NCBI GenBank assembly: GCA_008694505.1 | Contig: VZDJ01004556.1 | Coordinates: 139,041 to 203,040 of the forward strand | DNA: 64,000 nt | Source of the DNA: Cyanoderma ruficeps | Lineage: Eukaryota; Chordata; Aves; Passeriformes; Timaliidae | Direction: 5' to 3' | Notes under the pieces: model-generated | What the model saw: only the letters and a program-made list of their open reading frames with translations | Told to the model about the DNA's origin: nothing | The model's database searches: none | Program-made: the position numbers and the translations under genes | In this document: piece by piece, positions 26,950 through 38,900 of the stretch | Position numbering within the stretch: position 1 is the stretch's first letter | Layout of the letters: the number at the start of each line of letters is the position of its first letter

Positions 26950-27842
26950 AAGTGGGTTGACGAACTTTTACGTGGCTCGCAATCCATTTCCGAGGCTCAG
27001 AGTCGGGAAAGCCCGGTTCTCATTTCCTCTCCTCAGTTCGGGGAGGAGGGGGAGGCTGACACCCCCCCAGCTCCTCTCCCGAGTTCGGGGGGGAGGGGGA
27101 GCCTGACGGCCCCCCAGCGACAGTGGGCGGGGGCCAGAACCTGTGGCCACGCCCCTTCGCCGTTGTAATAGCGATGGCGATCTGCCCGTGGGTGGGAAAA
27201 CCACACGGACGGATTTTGCGGGCAAGAGATCGTCGCGTGGGGTCTCGCCGGTGTCAGCCTGCCGGGAGCGGGAGGTGAAGGCGCGTGGGGCTTGTGAGAG
27301 CGCTGGGAAACCGGCACAGCCAGCGCTGCCGGACCCAGGTCCGGCCGGCGGCGCAGAATTTGTGCGTCATCAGCCAGCGCTGCCAGACCCGGGTCTGGGC
27401 GGCGGCGCAGAATTCGTGCGTCACCTCTCCCATCCCCTTGTGCCTTCCCAGCACTGGCGTCTCCAGTCGCGTGCCTGGACTCCGCGGGGAAAAGAGTGAC
27501 GCAGATTGTCCCCACTGTGGAATTTTTACCAATTATGCAGTGAAATGGGACGGAGCACAGCCCGAGAAGCGGGGGGAGAGGACTCGGTCCTCCGCTCTGC
27601 ACAGGCACAGTCGCACACCTTGCGGGATTCTGTGCATTCCGCGAAAATGGCTGAAAAGCCCTCCCCCCTGAGGGGGAGGGAGCCGTCTGGAATCGGAGTT
27701 TGGGGCTGGGCGGGGTTTCTTTTGGGGCTTTGCCGGAGCCGCCGCCCACAGCAGACGGGTCGCCAAGAGGGCAGAGCCAGGGGCAAGGCTCGGCAGGCTT
27801 CCAAGCTGTGAGCCCCTCCTGCCCCCCCCCCCCGTTTCCCCC
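26950..27842 (+). mobile_element. GC-rich internal part of the provirus with tandem repeats
   Basis: This stretch is very GC- and CpG-rich, unlike the flanking intron. It contains a 47-bp near-duplication (about 27025 and 27072), a 54-bp tandem pair at 27317-27424 and C/G homopolymer runs next to the gap. It is contiguous with the gag-like frame, so I assign it to the provirus; a separately inserted GC-rich repeat is possible. No intact long reading frame with known motifs is present. Confidence 0.5.
27317..27424 (+). repeat. 54-bp tandem duplication, in frame
   Basis: Units 27317-27370 and 27371-27424 differ at only a few bases. The period is a multiple of three, so both translate to the same type of peptide, QPALPDPG followed by GGAEFVRH. 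This resembles a repeated proline-rich segment of a Gag polyprotein, but coding is not proven. Confidence 0.8.
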
Positions 27843-28151
27843 NNNNNNNNNNNNNNNNNNNNNNNNNNNNNNNNNNNNNNNNNNNNNNNNNNNNNNNNNN
27901 NNNNNNNNNNNNNNNNNNNNNNNNNNNNNNNNNNNNNNNNNNNNNNNNNNNNNNNNNNNNNNNNNNNNNNNNNNNNNNNNNNNNNNNNNNNNNNNNNNNN
28001 NNNNNNNNNNNNNNNNNNNNNNNNNNNNNNNNNNNNNNNNNNNNNNNNNNNNNNNNNNNNNNNNNNNNNNNNNNNNNNNNNNNNNNNNNNNNNNNNNNNN
28101 NNNNNNNNNNNNNNNNNNNNNNNNNNNNNNNNNNNNNNNNNNNNNNNNNNN
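27843..28151. other. Assembly gap (309 N)
   Basis: A run of undetermined bases directly follows a poly-C tract. GC-rich homopolymers probably caused the sequencing dropout. The rest of the provirus, including any 3' LTR, may be hidden here; the true length may differ from 309. Confidence 0.99.
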
Positions 28152-28480
28152 GAGCCTATAGATCACAGCCTACAGCTTTTATCACCAGCTTATCAGAGGA
28201 AGGTGTCACCTGGCCTATGATTTCTAACCACTGTTCTATATTCTGCTTTAATGTACACCTCTTAAGCGTTTCTTGCAGCCAGTTACACTGTGTATTCTCA
28301 TCAAGACTACTGTTATAAATGGCACACATGCATATTGATGGGAATGAGTCAAAGACATTTGTAAGTCACATCCTTGCATCCCAAATGAATCCTGCATAAA
28401 CACCACAACCTTTTAGAACTGCTGACGACACTCGAGTGAGCAGAAGCGCTCTTCGCTCTTTATTGGTTTAAGCAGGGATG
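28152..28480. other. Unassigned sequence after the gap, possibly mobile-element remnant
   Basis: The first 330 bases after the gap have more CpG than the intron around them. On the minus strand they contain an open stretch of 69 codons between stops (28156-28365) with peptide pieces such as NWLQETLKRCTLKQNIEQWL, and near 28455 an AATAAAGAGCGAAGAGCGCT segment reminiscent of an LTR poly(A) region. I do not recognise the family. It could be part of the same provirus complex or a second element. Confidence 0.3.
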
Positions 28481-31400
28481 GTTTAGGAGAGAAAATTAAA
28501 CTTTTATGTCACTGTAATGTACATCCCAATATGGTGAGGTGCAGATGTGAGGTTTCTGTCTCCATAAATTGGAGTCGTGGAACAAGGAAGGTCATTGGAA
28601 GCCTCCTGCTCTCCTGAGCTGACAAGCAGCAAAACTTTACTGGCCCTTAACAGCTTCCTTTGCTTCCTTCTTGGTACAAAACTGTACAGAGCCATTCTGA
28701 CTCTTCCTTTCTAATGATGCAGCAATAGTCTGATGTTAAGTAAAAGTGAATATAGTAACATCTCCTTCTTGAGGAAAACCCAGACAAACCTTTACGTCTG
28801 GTACTGTGTTTGCTTTGTGAACACACTGAGTTTGGGGTAGGGCAGGCAACATTTCTCTTCAGTTTGGTTTCAGATTCTTTCCTCTGGACTCACACAAATA
28901 TGAACATGCAAATGGGATTGACTTTCTGAGAAGCAGTAGTTTTTTCCCGTGTGAACTTTTAGAGGGAATTGGTAATTGTCCACTGTGTCATCTCACAAAG
29001 GTTCTACAGGTGACATGTTGTGTCTCTTGTATCTTTGTAAAGAGTTATCCAAAAACTGACGGACGTCAGGGTGGCAATAGGTGCTGGAATATCCTCAGTT
29101 GGTCTGCCAGAGGAATTAGTGGTTCCCTGACTTTTATGGGCTAATGATGTACATTCCCTATAAACAGACTTTGAACTTTCTCATTGTGGGCAGTGTCACC
29201 TTTTGTAGTAGTTCCTACAGATTCTGGCTGAAATTGTAATTTTTGTCTCTGTGACAGTGACAGCAGTAATTTAGTGATGGAGGAAAGATCTGATTAAGAC
29301 AGTTCCATCTCTTTCAGTGCCCATATTTACAGGAAGATTAAGAGGCCAGGCTGAGATAAGATGGAGAGTGTGATTGATTCCAAGGGTTCCTGTATGTATT
29401 TAAAAATGAATAATCAGTTTTACCTTTACATATGCACTACTATCTGCTGCAGATGTCAGAGCTTCTGGGGTAGTCTCAGGTCCTTTAAAATTCCCAATTA
29501 CGTCCTATTGCAATCTAGGAAGGTTTTAGTGGTCTGAACTCAAGCCTGGACTTCAGGAAACCAACAATTTATTAAAATTGCAATAATTTATTAAAAATTG
29601 GATACACCATGTTTTTCAGCTACATCTATACATGAGTATCATGTCTCTCATGTTAGCATGTTACCATCTTGCATATTAGCAAGATTGGAATTTTTTGTGT
29701 GTGAATTGTATGATTTAGCATATTGATGAAAAATTAATGAGAAATTCAAACCATGTTAATTCCTGGTAACAATCAGGTGTGGCAGATTTGAGTCTCAGCA
29801 CATTGGAAACAATCACAGACGATTTAAAAACCAGAGTGAGATACAAGTTCAGTCCTCCACTTCAAAATACCTAATTTTCATATTTATCTATCTCTTATCA
29901 CTTATAATTATTCCATTTCTTTGGATCAGAAAATATAATTGGAATTACTGACAACTTACCACTATTCAGTGGGTTGTACTAAAATACTGAATAGTACCAG
30001 TAGCTGCACTGCTGCTTTCCTCTTAATTGTTTTCACTTGCATTTCAGGGAAATAATAAAACTTCAAATGTAGTTTGGCCTTTAAAGACAAACTTGATATA
30101 TTTCTTCTCACTTTGTTGGCAGATGAATGCAAAATGGGCAAGCATAGTTAGCAGGATTGTTTGTAGGATTAGTTGTTTGTTTTTCCATTTAAGGAGAAAC
30201 TCTTTCTTGGGATAAGCATGAGGAAAGTGAGATAATCCATCATTCTGAGACCTGTTCACTTGTGATGGATGGATAGATTGGTAAAGTAACTCAATAATCT
30301 TCATTTTTTTCAGGTTATTCACAGATCAGTGAGCCTTGTCGTTAATACAGCTATGGAATGCTTTTGTGTCCTTGCCCACAATATTTCTCAGAATTTGACA
30401 GCAAAAGACTTTTAATTTGGAAATAACCTTTGTTGTGAAATGCATTAAGTGAATGAAACTTGGAGAATACCTTCCCATTTTAGATTTTATCTTCTCAGTG
30501 AGTGTTTATCAATTCTTTTTTTAAAAAATTACTTGCAAACATGAGAGCTGTTCTGCTCCTTGTTATTTCTGACTGGAAATTGTGTTCTGCACGAGTTTAT
30601 ACCTCATGAAGGCCTTCCACCATTAGAATCTATCACATGGGATGCTCTGAATCATGTGGATGTTGTCAAAGTGTATTGATTTCCCATCCCTAAGTAGGCT
30701 TGGAAAAGTTTTCAGTCAAGAAATTTTATTCAGGGGCCAGATTTCCATTGTTCTACTCTCATTCTTGACCATCTTGGTTCATTTCGAAAACATATTTGGA
30801 ACCTAGAAGCACAGAATACAAATGCTGTTGTGACATGCTTTTTGAGGGTTTAATAATTAGGATAATGGTGATAATAGGAGGGAAATGTATCTTAATATGT
30901 TACTTGGTATTACCTCTTACCTTAGCAAAGAAGTTCCTGGTTGTGTGGGGATGTGCAGATTGTGCTTTACAAGGTCTTCCTGAGAATTCTGACTCAGGCA
31001 CACGAATATTTGCAGCAATTTCAGGAGACCTGTGGAAATGACGTGATTATTTATTACTGGAACAAATCTGAGATGAGGAGGCAAATTGCATTTAGCAGAG
31101 TCCTTTTTCATTAAACCAGAAGAGAGAGAAAGGTAGCTTCCTAAACATGACAGAATTAATAAAATAGCTCTTGAATTTCAGTGAGGTTTAAGAAAACTGG
31201 AATTTTTGTGTCTTTTCTGGAGGCAGAGAACACATAAATGGGTTTTATAGGTGAGCTAATGTTCAGTGACTGGTTCTAGTGTCTGGGTTTGTGCCTTGCC
31301 CTGCAGTCCTACTCTCCCCAGCTTCTCTGGGCGGGGGCAGAGCTGTTGTGTAATTACAGCTGAATGACCTTGGGTGAGGAGCAGCTGCTTCTCCCACGAG

Positions 31401-32410
31401 GTCCATGGGGTCCAAGCCAGCTCCCATCCTTCCACCTTCCCCAGAGAACAGCCCTGGGAGTGCCTCTGCACTTCCCTGCCCTCACAGCAGCACAGAAACA
31501 ACTGGACTCTTCTATTTCCGTTTTCTTTTTTTCCCTCTTCAGCTCTGTGGCAATTTCTTACAGTTGCCACAATGCTTTAACTGTAATTTCTAGGCCACTT
31601 AAACACATTGCCTGATGGTTTCTCACCTAACCTTCATATAAATCATCTGTTTCTTGGGTTCAGAATCCCAGAGAATGATTCTTAACCTTGATTCTCTAAG
31701 AAGTAGTGTTAATTGCAATATCCTTGAAAGAATTAGGTTGATAATGTGGGTAATTTTAAGAGACAGCACTTTTATATTGTGACAAGAGTCATCAGTAATC
31801 TGGCACTTTTATCAGGAATAAGCTGCTGGTATTGCAGTTGTTCAAATTACTAACAGCTGAGATGAAAAGACAGATTAAACACGGTCTTACTTCTGTCAAT
31901 AGAATTTCCTCAGCTTTAGAAACACCCTAAGAAGTCTACACTGGCACAAAGCAAGGCTGAAGTATAGGAACAAAGAAATATAAGATGAATAAAGATTTTT
32001 ATTCCATACCTTCTAACATTTGAATGTAGGAAATGGAATTGGAGTCTTGGCTCTGTAAAAGGCAGCAGTGACTGCCTTCCCAAACTCTGAAACTTGCACT
32101 TCACATAATAGGAACTCAAATGTTAAGACTCCTGAAATAGTTGCACTTCAGTGCAGTGTGGTCATTCAGAATGCGCGAACAATAAATACCAATCCTTGCA
32201 AGATTCTGATGAAACAGACTTAAATTACCCCTATTTCAAAATTATGGAAAGAAGTGCACAGAGGGTCTATTTAGGGTCAGTGCTAAGTAGATACAGCTTT
32301 ATGCTCTAAACAAAATCAAGCACACCAGTTTTTTTCTTGTCTGTTTGGCAGATACTGGCAGATACTGTATTCACTACTAGAATGTTTCACAGGATGTGAA
32401 TATATGTTTC

Positions 32411-32478
32411 TATATATACAGGCTAAATTCCATATAATTTTCTGTATTTTTATATATACAGTCAAAATTCCATATAAT
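32411..32478. repeat. 40-bp tandem duplication
   Basis: TATATATACAGGCTAAATTC with the following CATATAAT (32411-32438) recurs 40 bases later with four differences (32451-32478). It lies in intron 8 and has no evident function. Confidence 0.85.
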
Positions 32479-35327
32479 AGAAAGGAGCAATTTCTTAGTT
32501 TTGAAGTTAAATTTGGTTCTTAAATCCCTAGAAAAGCTGTGAAATATAAAACTTCCTAAAACGTGACATATAACTGGACTACTTTCCTTTTTCCTAACCC
32601 CTCTCTCATCCCTGGTGGTTTTCCCTGGAGCTGTCACCATTGCTGCCTGCTGGCTCTTTCCCCACGAGAAGTTTGTTGGAGCTGAAATGAGCCCAAGTTC
32701 TTGTTCTCCCCCTGCCACCCCAGCTCTGCCATTGCAGCTCCTCTTCCTGCAGCATTTCCCAGTCACAGTCTCGTTTTCCAGAAGGAAGGGGAGATCTGGG
32801 GAAAGAAATCATGTTACTGTGGGCTATAGGCTCAAAATACTCTTTGTGAGTGAGCTGAGTGCTGGTGGGTAACTGCAGGAATTTTGTGACTGGTTTAGAA
32901 TTGTCATGTTGCTGATTAGATTTAGACCATAGGCTGATTCTCTAATCTTACAGGACCTTTTTAAATTTCACAGGAATAATGAACACAGCCTGCAGGAAAA
33001 AGTCAAAATATTTGTCTCTTCATCTGCTTCCTTAAGCATTTATGTCACATATTTTCCTTTCCGTAGCTCTCCAAATGCCAGGACAGTTCAGGATGACATT
33101 GATTATTTTCTTCATTAGTTTTTTGGAGAGGGGATTTTTGGTGTTATCCACATGGATGCACACACTGAGTTTTGACTTTGGTATGGGAACCCTCTGTTGG
33201 GAAGATGAACCATCAATTTTTGTAACTGTAGCTATTTTATTTGTTTGATTTGTCTGGACTCTACTTGTTAATGTTTTTAGAACTTAGCAATATTGGAGGA
33301 AAGGCTGATGGTCTAGGGGCCTTTCAGGAAACAGAATTTAACATAAGAACCAGGTCACAGCTTGCTCTGTTTGTAAAAATAAACTGAAAGAGGACAATTC
33401 ATTATTCCAGCCATGTTTTTCTTTGATCTTTCTCCAAAGCTTGCACTGCTGTACATGCAGTATTCAGCTTTAAGGAGAGAAGCAAGTAGTTTTTACTACA
33501 GAAAAAATGCATGGTTAAAAAATAGTCATTTTTTAAATTAATCACGACATGCGTTTTGGAAAGCAGAAGACAAATTACATGCTAGAAATAAAAACTAGAT
33601 TTTGGTGTACAATTATCTGTTACGGTTTTAAAATTCTTTCAGAGTGAACTAAGGCTAAGTCTGTAATTTGAGTGTGTTTGTGGTATCTCAGTGTTGGAAG
33701 TCGAGATGTCAAACGGAGAGACATTCTATTTTTGTTCAATTAATATCACAGAGAATTACATCAAAGCAGCAAAATCCTCTTGTATCAACAGATGCAGCAA
33801 CCCTGAAGCCTATTTTCTCTCTTGTTACATTAGTGTTTAATTAAAGAAAACAACTAGTTGGAGGCAGTTACTTTCTGTGAAATGTAATGAAGATTTATTT
33901 TGTAAGTGACCTTCACTGTATTAGCTGAATCAGTAATCAGTAAAATTAATAGAATAATCAAATTATGTACAAACTCATAAATCACTGCGAACATGCTGTC
34001 AAAAATGCAGCTTTTAATATGTCCTTTTGTTTCACAGCTGTATTAAAAATTGCAACTGCTGATTTCTGCCTCGATGGGGCCCGAAATGGCATTTAAAGGC
34101 TGGGTATGATGGAGGGCTACCAGGCCAAAAATTTTCACAACTGTTAATTTAGCTGTAATATGATTTGATGTCACCGGGGCAAAGTTGAAGCCGAGTACAG
34201 TGTTGTTGCTATCTTTCAGCAAAACTTGAATTATTGGTGGAGGCAGTCGCCAGTTAATTAGAGTAATATCAGTTTAAATGTCTGTCATTTAGGGTTAATG
34301 GTATCAAAGAGTTGCCTTGTACTTCAAGTGCAGTCAAATCATCTTGAATAGCCCATTGTATGAAAGTAATGCCAGCACAACGATTTTACTTTGTCATAAA
34401 TTATTGGGGTGCCATTTAGTTTAATATTTCAGTTTCTGTAGTTAAATAATTTTGGTGAGTTCTTCCTAATGGTGTCATTTTTCATGCTGGGCTATTTTAA
34501 TAGGTATTTTGGCTGTTTGTGATTGTTTGGGAACACAATCAAAATTCCTTTCCATTTTCATTTAAAAAGAGAAGTTTTCTGCTGGCCTATGAAAACAGGT
34601 CGTGCCCTCCTCCCCTGGATAGCAGGTCACTCTTGGAAAGAATAATTCATGTTTTTGTGCAGCCAAGCAGTGAAGTTCTTTCAAAGCACACAAGAAAAAC
34701 GAAGTGCGTATATCAAAACCCCCTGGCTGTGGTTGAAGTCAAAAGAAAACTGTAATTACTGTTTTTAACTGAGGAATCTAGCTATAGTCAAGTTAATAGT
34801 GCTATTCTTATATGCAAGATATGAAATAAAGTCCTCTGAGTTGGTTTGAAAGATCCTGATAGCTGCTGTGTCAGGCAGGAAGCTGTGGATTGCAGCAGCA
34901 TTAGAGATAATAAACCCATAGCTCTAGGTTCTCTAAGAATTCTTCAGTGGATGTTTAACCTTTGTGTTATCTTCAACAATCTCCAAACAGCCAAGGCTGG
35001 GAATTTTGTGATGTACCTCTGGTTTTCCATGAGGAGCAGGGGTGTTTTTAGGGCCTGGTATTCCAGCGTGTCCTGTGGTACTTGGTGGTGCTGACAGCTC
35101 CTTGGGCTGCTGGTCCAGGAGTGCAGAGAGGGGCTTGGTGACCCTGTGCCTGTGGCTGGGCTGCACCAGTCCTGCAGGTCAGGAGGGATTGTGGGACTGA
35201 CTGTCTTTGAAATGGTTCCTCTGGCATTAGAATTGGAAAATAATGCCATTTTTGGAAGTCAGGTTTGCAGAGAGAAAGTTTTCAAGTCCATCATCTGTGA
35301 AGAGATGTCAAAATGCTTTCATTTCAA

Positions 35328-35776
35328 AATCACAGAATCAGAGACTGGTTTGGGTTGGAAGAGACCTTAAAGCTTATCCAGTGCCACCCCTGCCTTGGTG
35401 ACACTATCCCAGGTTGCTCCAAGCCTCATCCAACCTGGCCTTGGACACTTCCAGAGATCCAGGGGCAGCCACAGCTTCCCTGGGCACCCTGTGCCAGGGC
35501 CTCCCCACCCTGACAGGGAGGGATATCTGTCCAATCTACACCTACCCTCTTTCAGTTTAAGGCTGTTCCCCTTGTTCTGTCTCTCCATCCCTTGTCCCGA
35601 GTCCCTCTCCAGCTCTCCTGCATCCTCTTGAGCCCCTGGAAAGGGCTTTGAGCTCTGCCTGGAGCCTTTTCTTCTCCGGGTGAACACCCCTAGCTCTCCC
35701 AGCCTGGCTCCAACCCTGTGATAACTCAGTGGCCTCCTCTGAACTCCAAACAGCTCCACATCCTACTTCTTTTGGG
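35328..35776 (-). mobile_element. CR1 LINE, 5'-truncated 3' tail
   Basis: On the + strand the segment starts AATCACAGAATCAGAGACTGG followed by TTTGGGTTGGAAGAGACCTT, the reverse complement of the familiar 3' end of avian CR1. It continues through the usual CR1 text (CCTTGGACACTTCCAGAGAT, GGGCACCCTGTGCCAGGGCC, and so on). It is therefore a minus-strand CR1 of about 450 bp, truncated at its 5' end near 35776. CR1 is the dominant LINE of birds and other sauropsids. Its far end lies about 117 bases from the exon 9 acceptor. Confidence 0.92.
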
Positions 35777-35893
35777 GGGCCCACCCTGTCAGTAAATCAG
35801 TGTTACCAACATTTCGGTGCTTTGCCTTGCTGACCACTCGCACTGACTGCAATTAGCAGAGCTGGATTAACCCTCGTTTCCCCTGTGTTGCAG

Positions 35894-35971
35894 GCTGTGT
35901 GCTGTGTTTGGGGGGATCTACTGCCTCCGTCACGCCGTGCGCTGCCTGGTGCTGGACAGAGCCTCGGGACG
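35894..35971 (+). CDS. CHM: CHM exon 9
   Basis: This 78-base exon encodes residues 398-424, starting [20 protein letters not shown] and ending with LDRASGR. Together with exon 8 it completes the strongest REP/GDI signature, [16 protein letters not shown], part of the Rab-binding platform. The exon is GC-richer than its neighbours, with several CpGs. The donor is GTAAGG. Phase 2 at both ends, as in human. Confidence 0.96.
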
Positions 35972-38900
35972 GTAAGGCTGACACCAGGAACCTTCTGTTT
36001 ATACACAGAACACAGGTGAAAAATGTCTTAAGTCAATTTTAAAAAAAATTATTCTTCCGAGATCCTCCTTGGTATTAATAACACATCAACCTTGATTAAA
36101 AGTAATTTGTGTATAGGTCCTCCAGAACAAGGGAAGTGGGTCTAGAATATAGAAACTAAATTAATTTCCCTGTGATATTACTACAGCTCCTGATCACCCA
36201 AGCTTGGAAGACAAATCATTTCAGCTGCCGGGGGGCTGGTGATGAGTGATGTTAGTTTTCCTTGTGGCCTTACCTACTCTAATTGATTTTCATCAGATGA
36301 CAACAAAGCCCTCTGTTATTGCATTTTTAAAAATGGAGCTCACCTAAAGACTCATCAGATTAATCTTTGCTGATAATGCATGTCACTCCAAGAGAAAAGA
36401 CTTTAATGAGTTTTTAGGTAGATTGTTGTCATAAACTGTGCTGCCCTCTTACTCCAGAATAAATTCTTTTACAACAATATCAGGCCTGTAGGCAGGTTTA
36501 AAGTTGGGCTAAGAAAAATCAACCCAGAGTTTTTTCCATAGTGGTATTTTTCACACCTCTGCAAATTGTCGTATTACTGTTAAATGCCTTTTGTCAGATA
36601 TTAGTCTAACTGCAGACTTTGGCTGTCTTAAAGACTCAGCAGCCTAGTTTCTATAATTGAAAAGTTCAAGATGTTTTGTATAAAATTTAGAAAATTAATT
36701 TAGAAATTATGTACTACCAATTTATTAGGAGAATGAGTAGTTAAATGGGGAGCTGGTGTGTTTATTTCCAAATTACTCTGCAATTCCTTGAGCACAGTTC
36801 TTGTGGCTGCATTTTTCACAACATGGTCAACTAGTAGCTGTTTGAAATAGAATAAACTCCAGATTTTACCTTCCTGCCAGTTCCTGAAGATTCTGGACTT
36901 CACTGCACAGTTGTAGACTTGGAGATGTAGACTTTGTGTTTCTCAGGTGTGTTGTTTCAAATGCATCATTCATATGCAAATTAAACTGTGCCCCTTTCAG
37001 AAACTATCATTTATTTTAACACTGGTATTTGAACTATTACTATAGGAAGCTTTATATTCCAATAATGTTTAAATACTTGAATTCCTCTTGCAAGGGGACA
37101 AAGCTTATAGTTGGTAGCAACTTCCAAACCCCACTCTGTGCAGTGGTACTAGTTGCCCCAGTTTCCAGCTTCTTTTGCACATCCTGAAGACCTTTGAAAT
37201 CAGTGTTTTCTTTATAAGGTTATATGTGTTCGAGAAGAGCTGGTGTGCTGCTTTTCCATTGACCTGCCTTTATGTTTTGAAAATAAGTTACACAGGGTTC
37301 AGCATAGTGGAAGTATCTTTTTTTTTGGCTGCTTTTGGGGTTCACTTGTGCCATTTTAGAATGATAGATTTTTGAGGAGCAGAATTGTTGAAATACTTCT
37401 AAAGATTTTTACCAGACTTTCATTATTTCAAATACATTGAGCTTTTCATAGTGCCATTATCTGATAGTGAATATGAAGAGGCACAACACATCCAGGATTT
37501 CCATTTCCTTTATCTTCTGTTTTGTTCTTGCTGTTATCTCCTTCCTCACTGTGTATTCCCTCCCTGCACCAGCTTGTATTTCCTCTTGACTTTGGGCTTC
37601 AGTGTTTTGTCTAATAAAAATCAGCTATCAAGTTGTTAATGAGGCTATTTATGAGTTACTGAGCTTTTGAGTCAACAGACCATTAATAGTAATTGGTAAG
37701 AGGCAAATTCATATTTGGCTGTCAGTGCAGCTGGCTCTGTGCTTGCAGAGGCAGCTTCCCCAGGTTACAAATGGCTCGCTTAGCACTGCAGAAATGCGTT
37801 GTGCAGTGGTCATTACCAGTTTATAGCTCCTTCCACAGCCTTCCAGGCTTCATCCATGCCTTAAGGCAGTGGTTTTTTCTCTATTTTTAATATTCCTGGT
37901 TTAGTACACATAATGAGAACATATACTTCTGTCTGCAGCCTTGAATTTCTTCTAAAATTTTTAGGATAAAGTTTAATTAAAAGTCCCTGATGTCACCAGA
38001 GTTGATTCCAACTTTTTTCTAGACGTGGCTAACATTGTTTTTTCACATTTTCCTCCCCATGCCTGTATATACAGAGAATAGTAGATTTCATACCCAGCTC
38101 TACAATTATTTTTATCTTTTTTCTGTAGTCCTTTTTAAAGTTTTTGTAAATAAGGTTCAGGCAAGAGAGGGTGGAAAGAATAAAAATTTTAGACATCTCT
38201 GTTTTAAGGTTTTAGTAATGCACTTGAAAATATCTGGGGTTTATGTATTGTAGTAGATTCACTGTTTTAGTAAGTTTGTAGAACATCCTGAGTTCTTGGT
38301 AGAACTGTGTTGCTGTGTTAGAAAATGAAAACTACATTGTATTTCTGAGGAGGAGAAAAAAACCCACATTGAATGTATGGTAATGTTGTTGCTTTTCTCT
38401 TCGTTTATTGTATGTCACTTTTTTGGGTACATGTAAAATTTCATCATAATGCTGGGCATTTAATATTGATCACACTTCACATATGTTTCCAATTACATAA
38501 TTCTGTCTCAAGAAGGAAGAGATGTGATAAATGGACATTTATACATCTGCGATAAAAAGAGCAAACAGCCAGTAATTTACATATCTGCTGAAATACTGCA
38601 GACTGGTTTTGTCAGTGCTGCTGAGTCCATTTCAAGGATGTCGCCCTTAGTCCATTAGTTTGGATAATGAGCCCTATAAAGTACATTTATAACTCGTGGC
38701 ACTGCAAGGAGATGGATTCTAATTTTCATCCTTTTATCCAGACACATTGAAAGAAGGTCAATGGAGGGTTCGCTGTGATTCATTGTCGCAACACAGATCA
38801 GATGACAGAGACCTGATAATGTCAGTGCAGAAGTGTTTGCTGCATGTGGAAGCACTACTTGAAAGAAATTTTCTTAGCATCACCCTTTGAAGTAAAGTGG

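Larger units (their letters stand above)
25371..35893 (+). other. CHM intron 8, with provirus, assembly gap and CR1
   Basis: This 10.5-kb intron is the largest complete one in the window. In order it holds a partial provirus (26209 to at least 27842), a 309-base run of N, an unassigned CpG-containing stretch (28152-28480), long AT-rich sequence, a 40-bp tandem duplication (32411-32478) and a CR1 tail at 35328-35776. The stretch around 33990-34460 has few chance-like features and could be a conserved non-coding element. No further exon is seen. The acceptor TGTTGCAG is reached 117 bases after the CR1. Confidence 0.8.

Noticed and set aside
27033..28166. 377-codon minus-strand frame
   Set aside because: It runs through 309 undetermined bases and only exists because N does not create stops.
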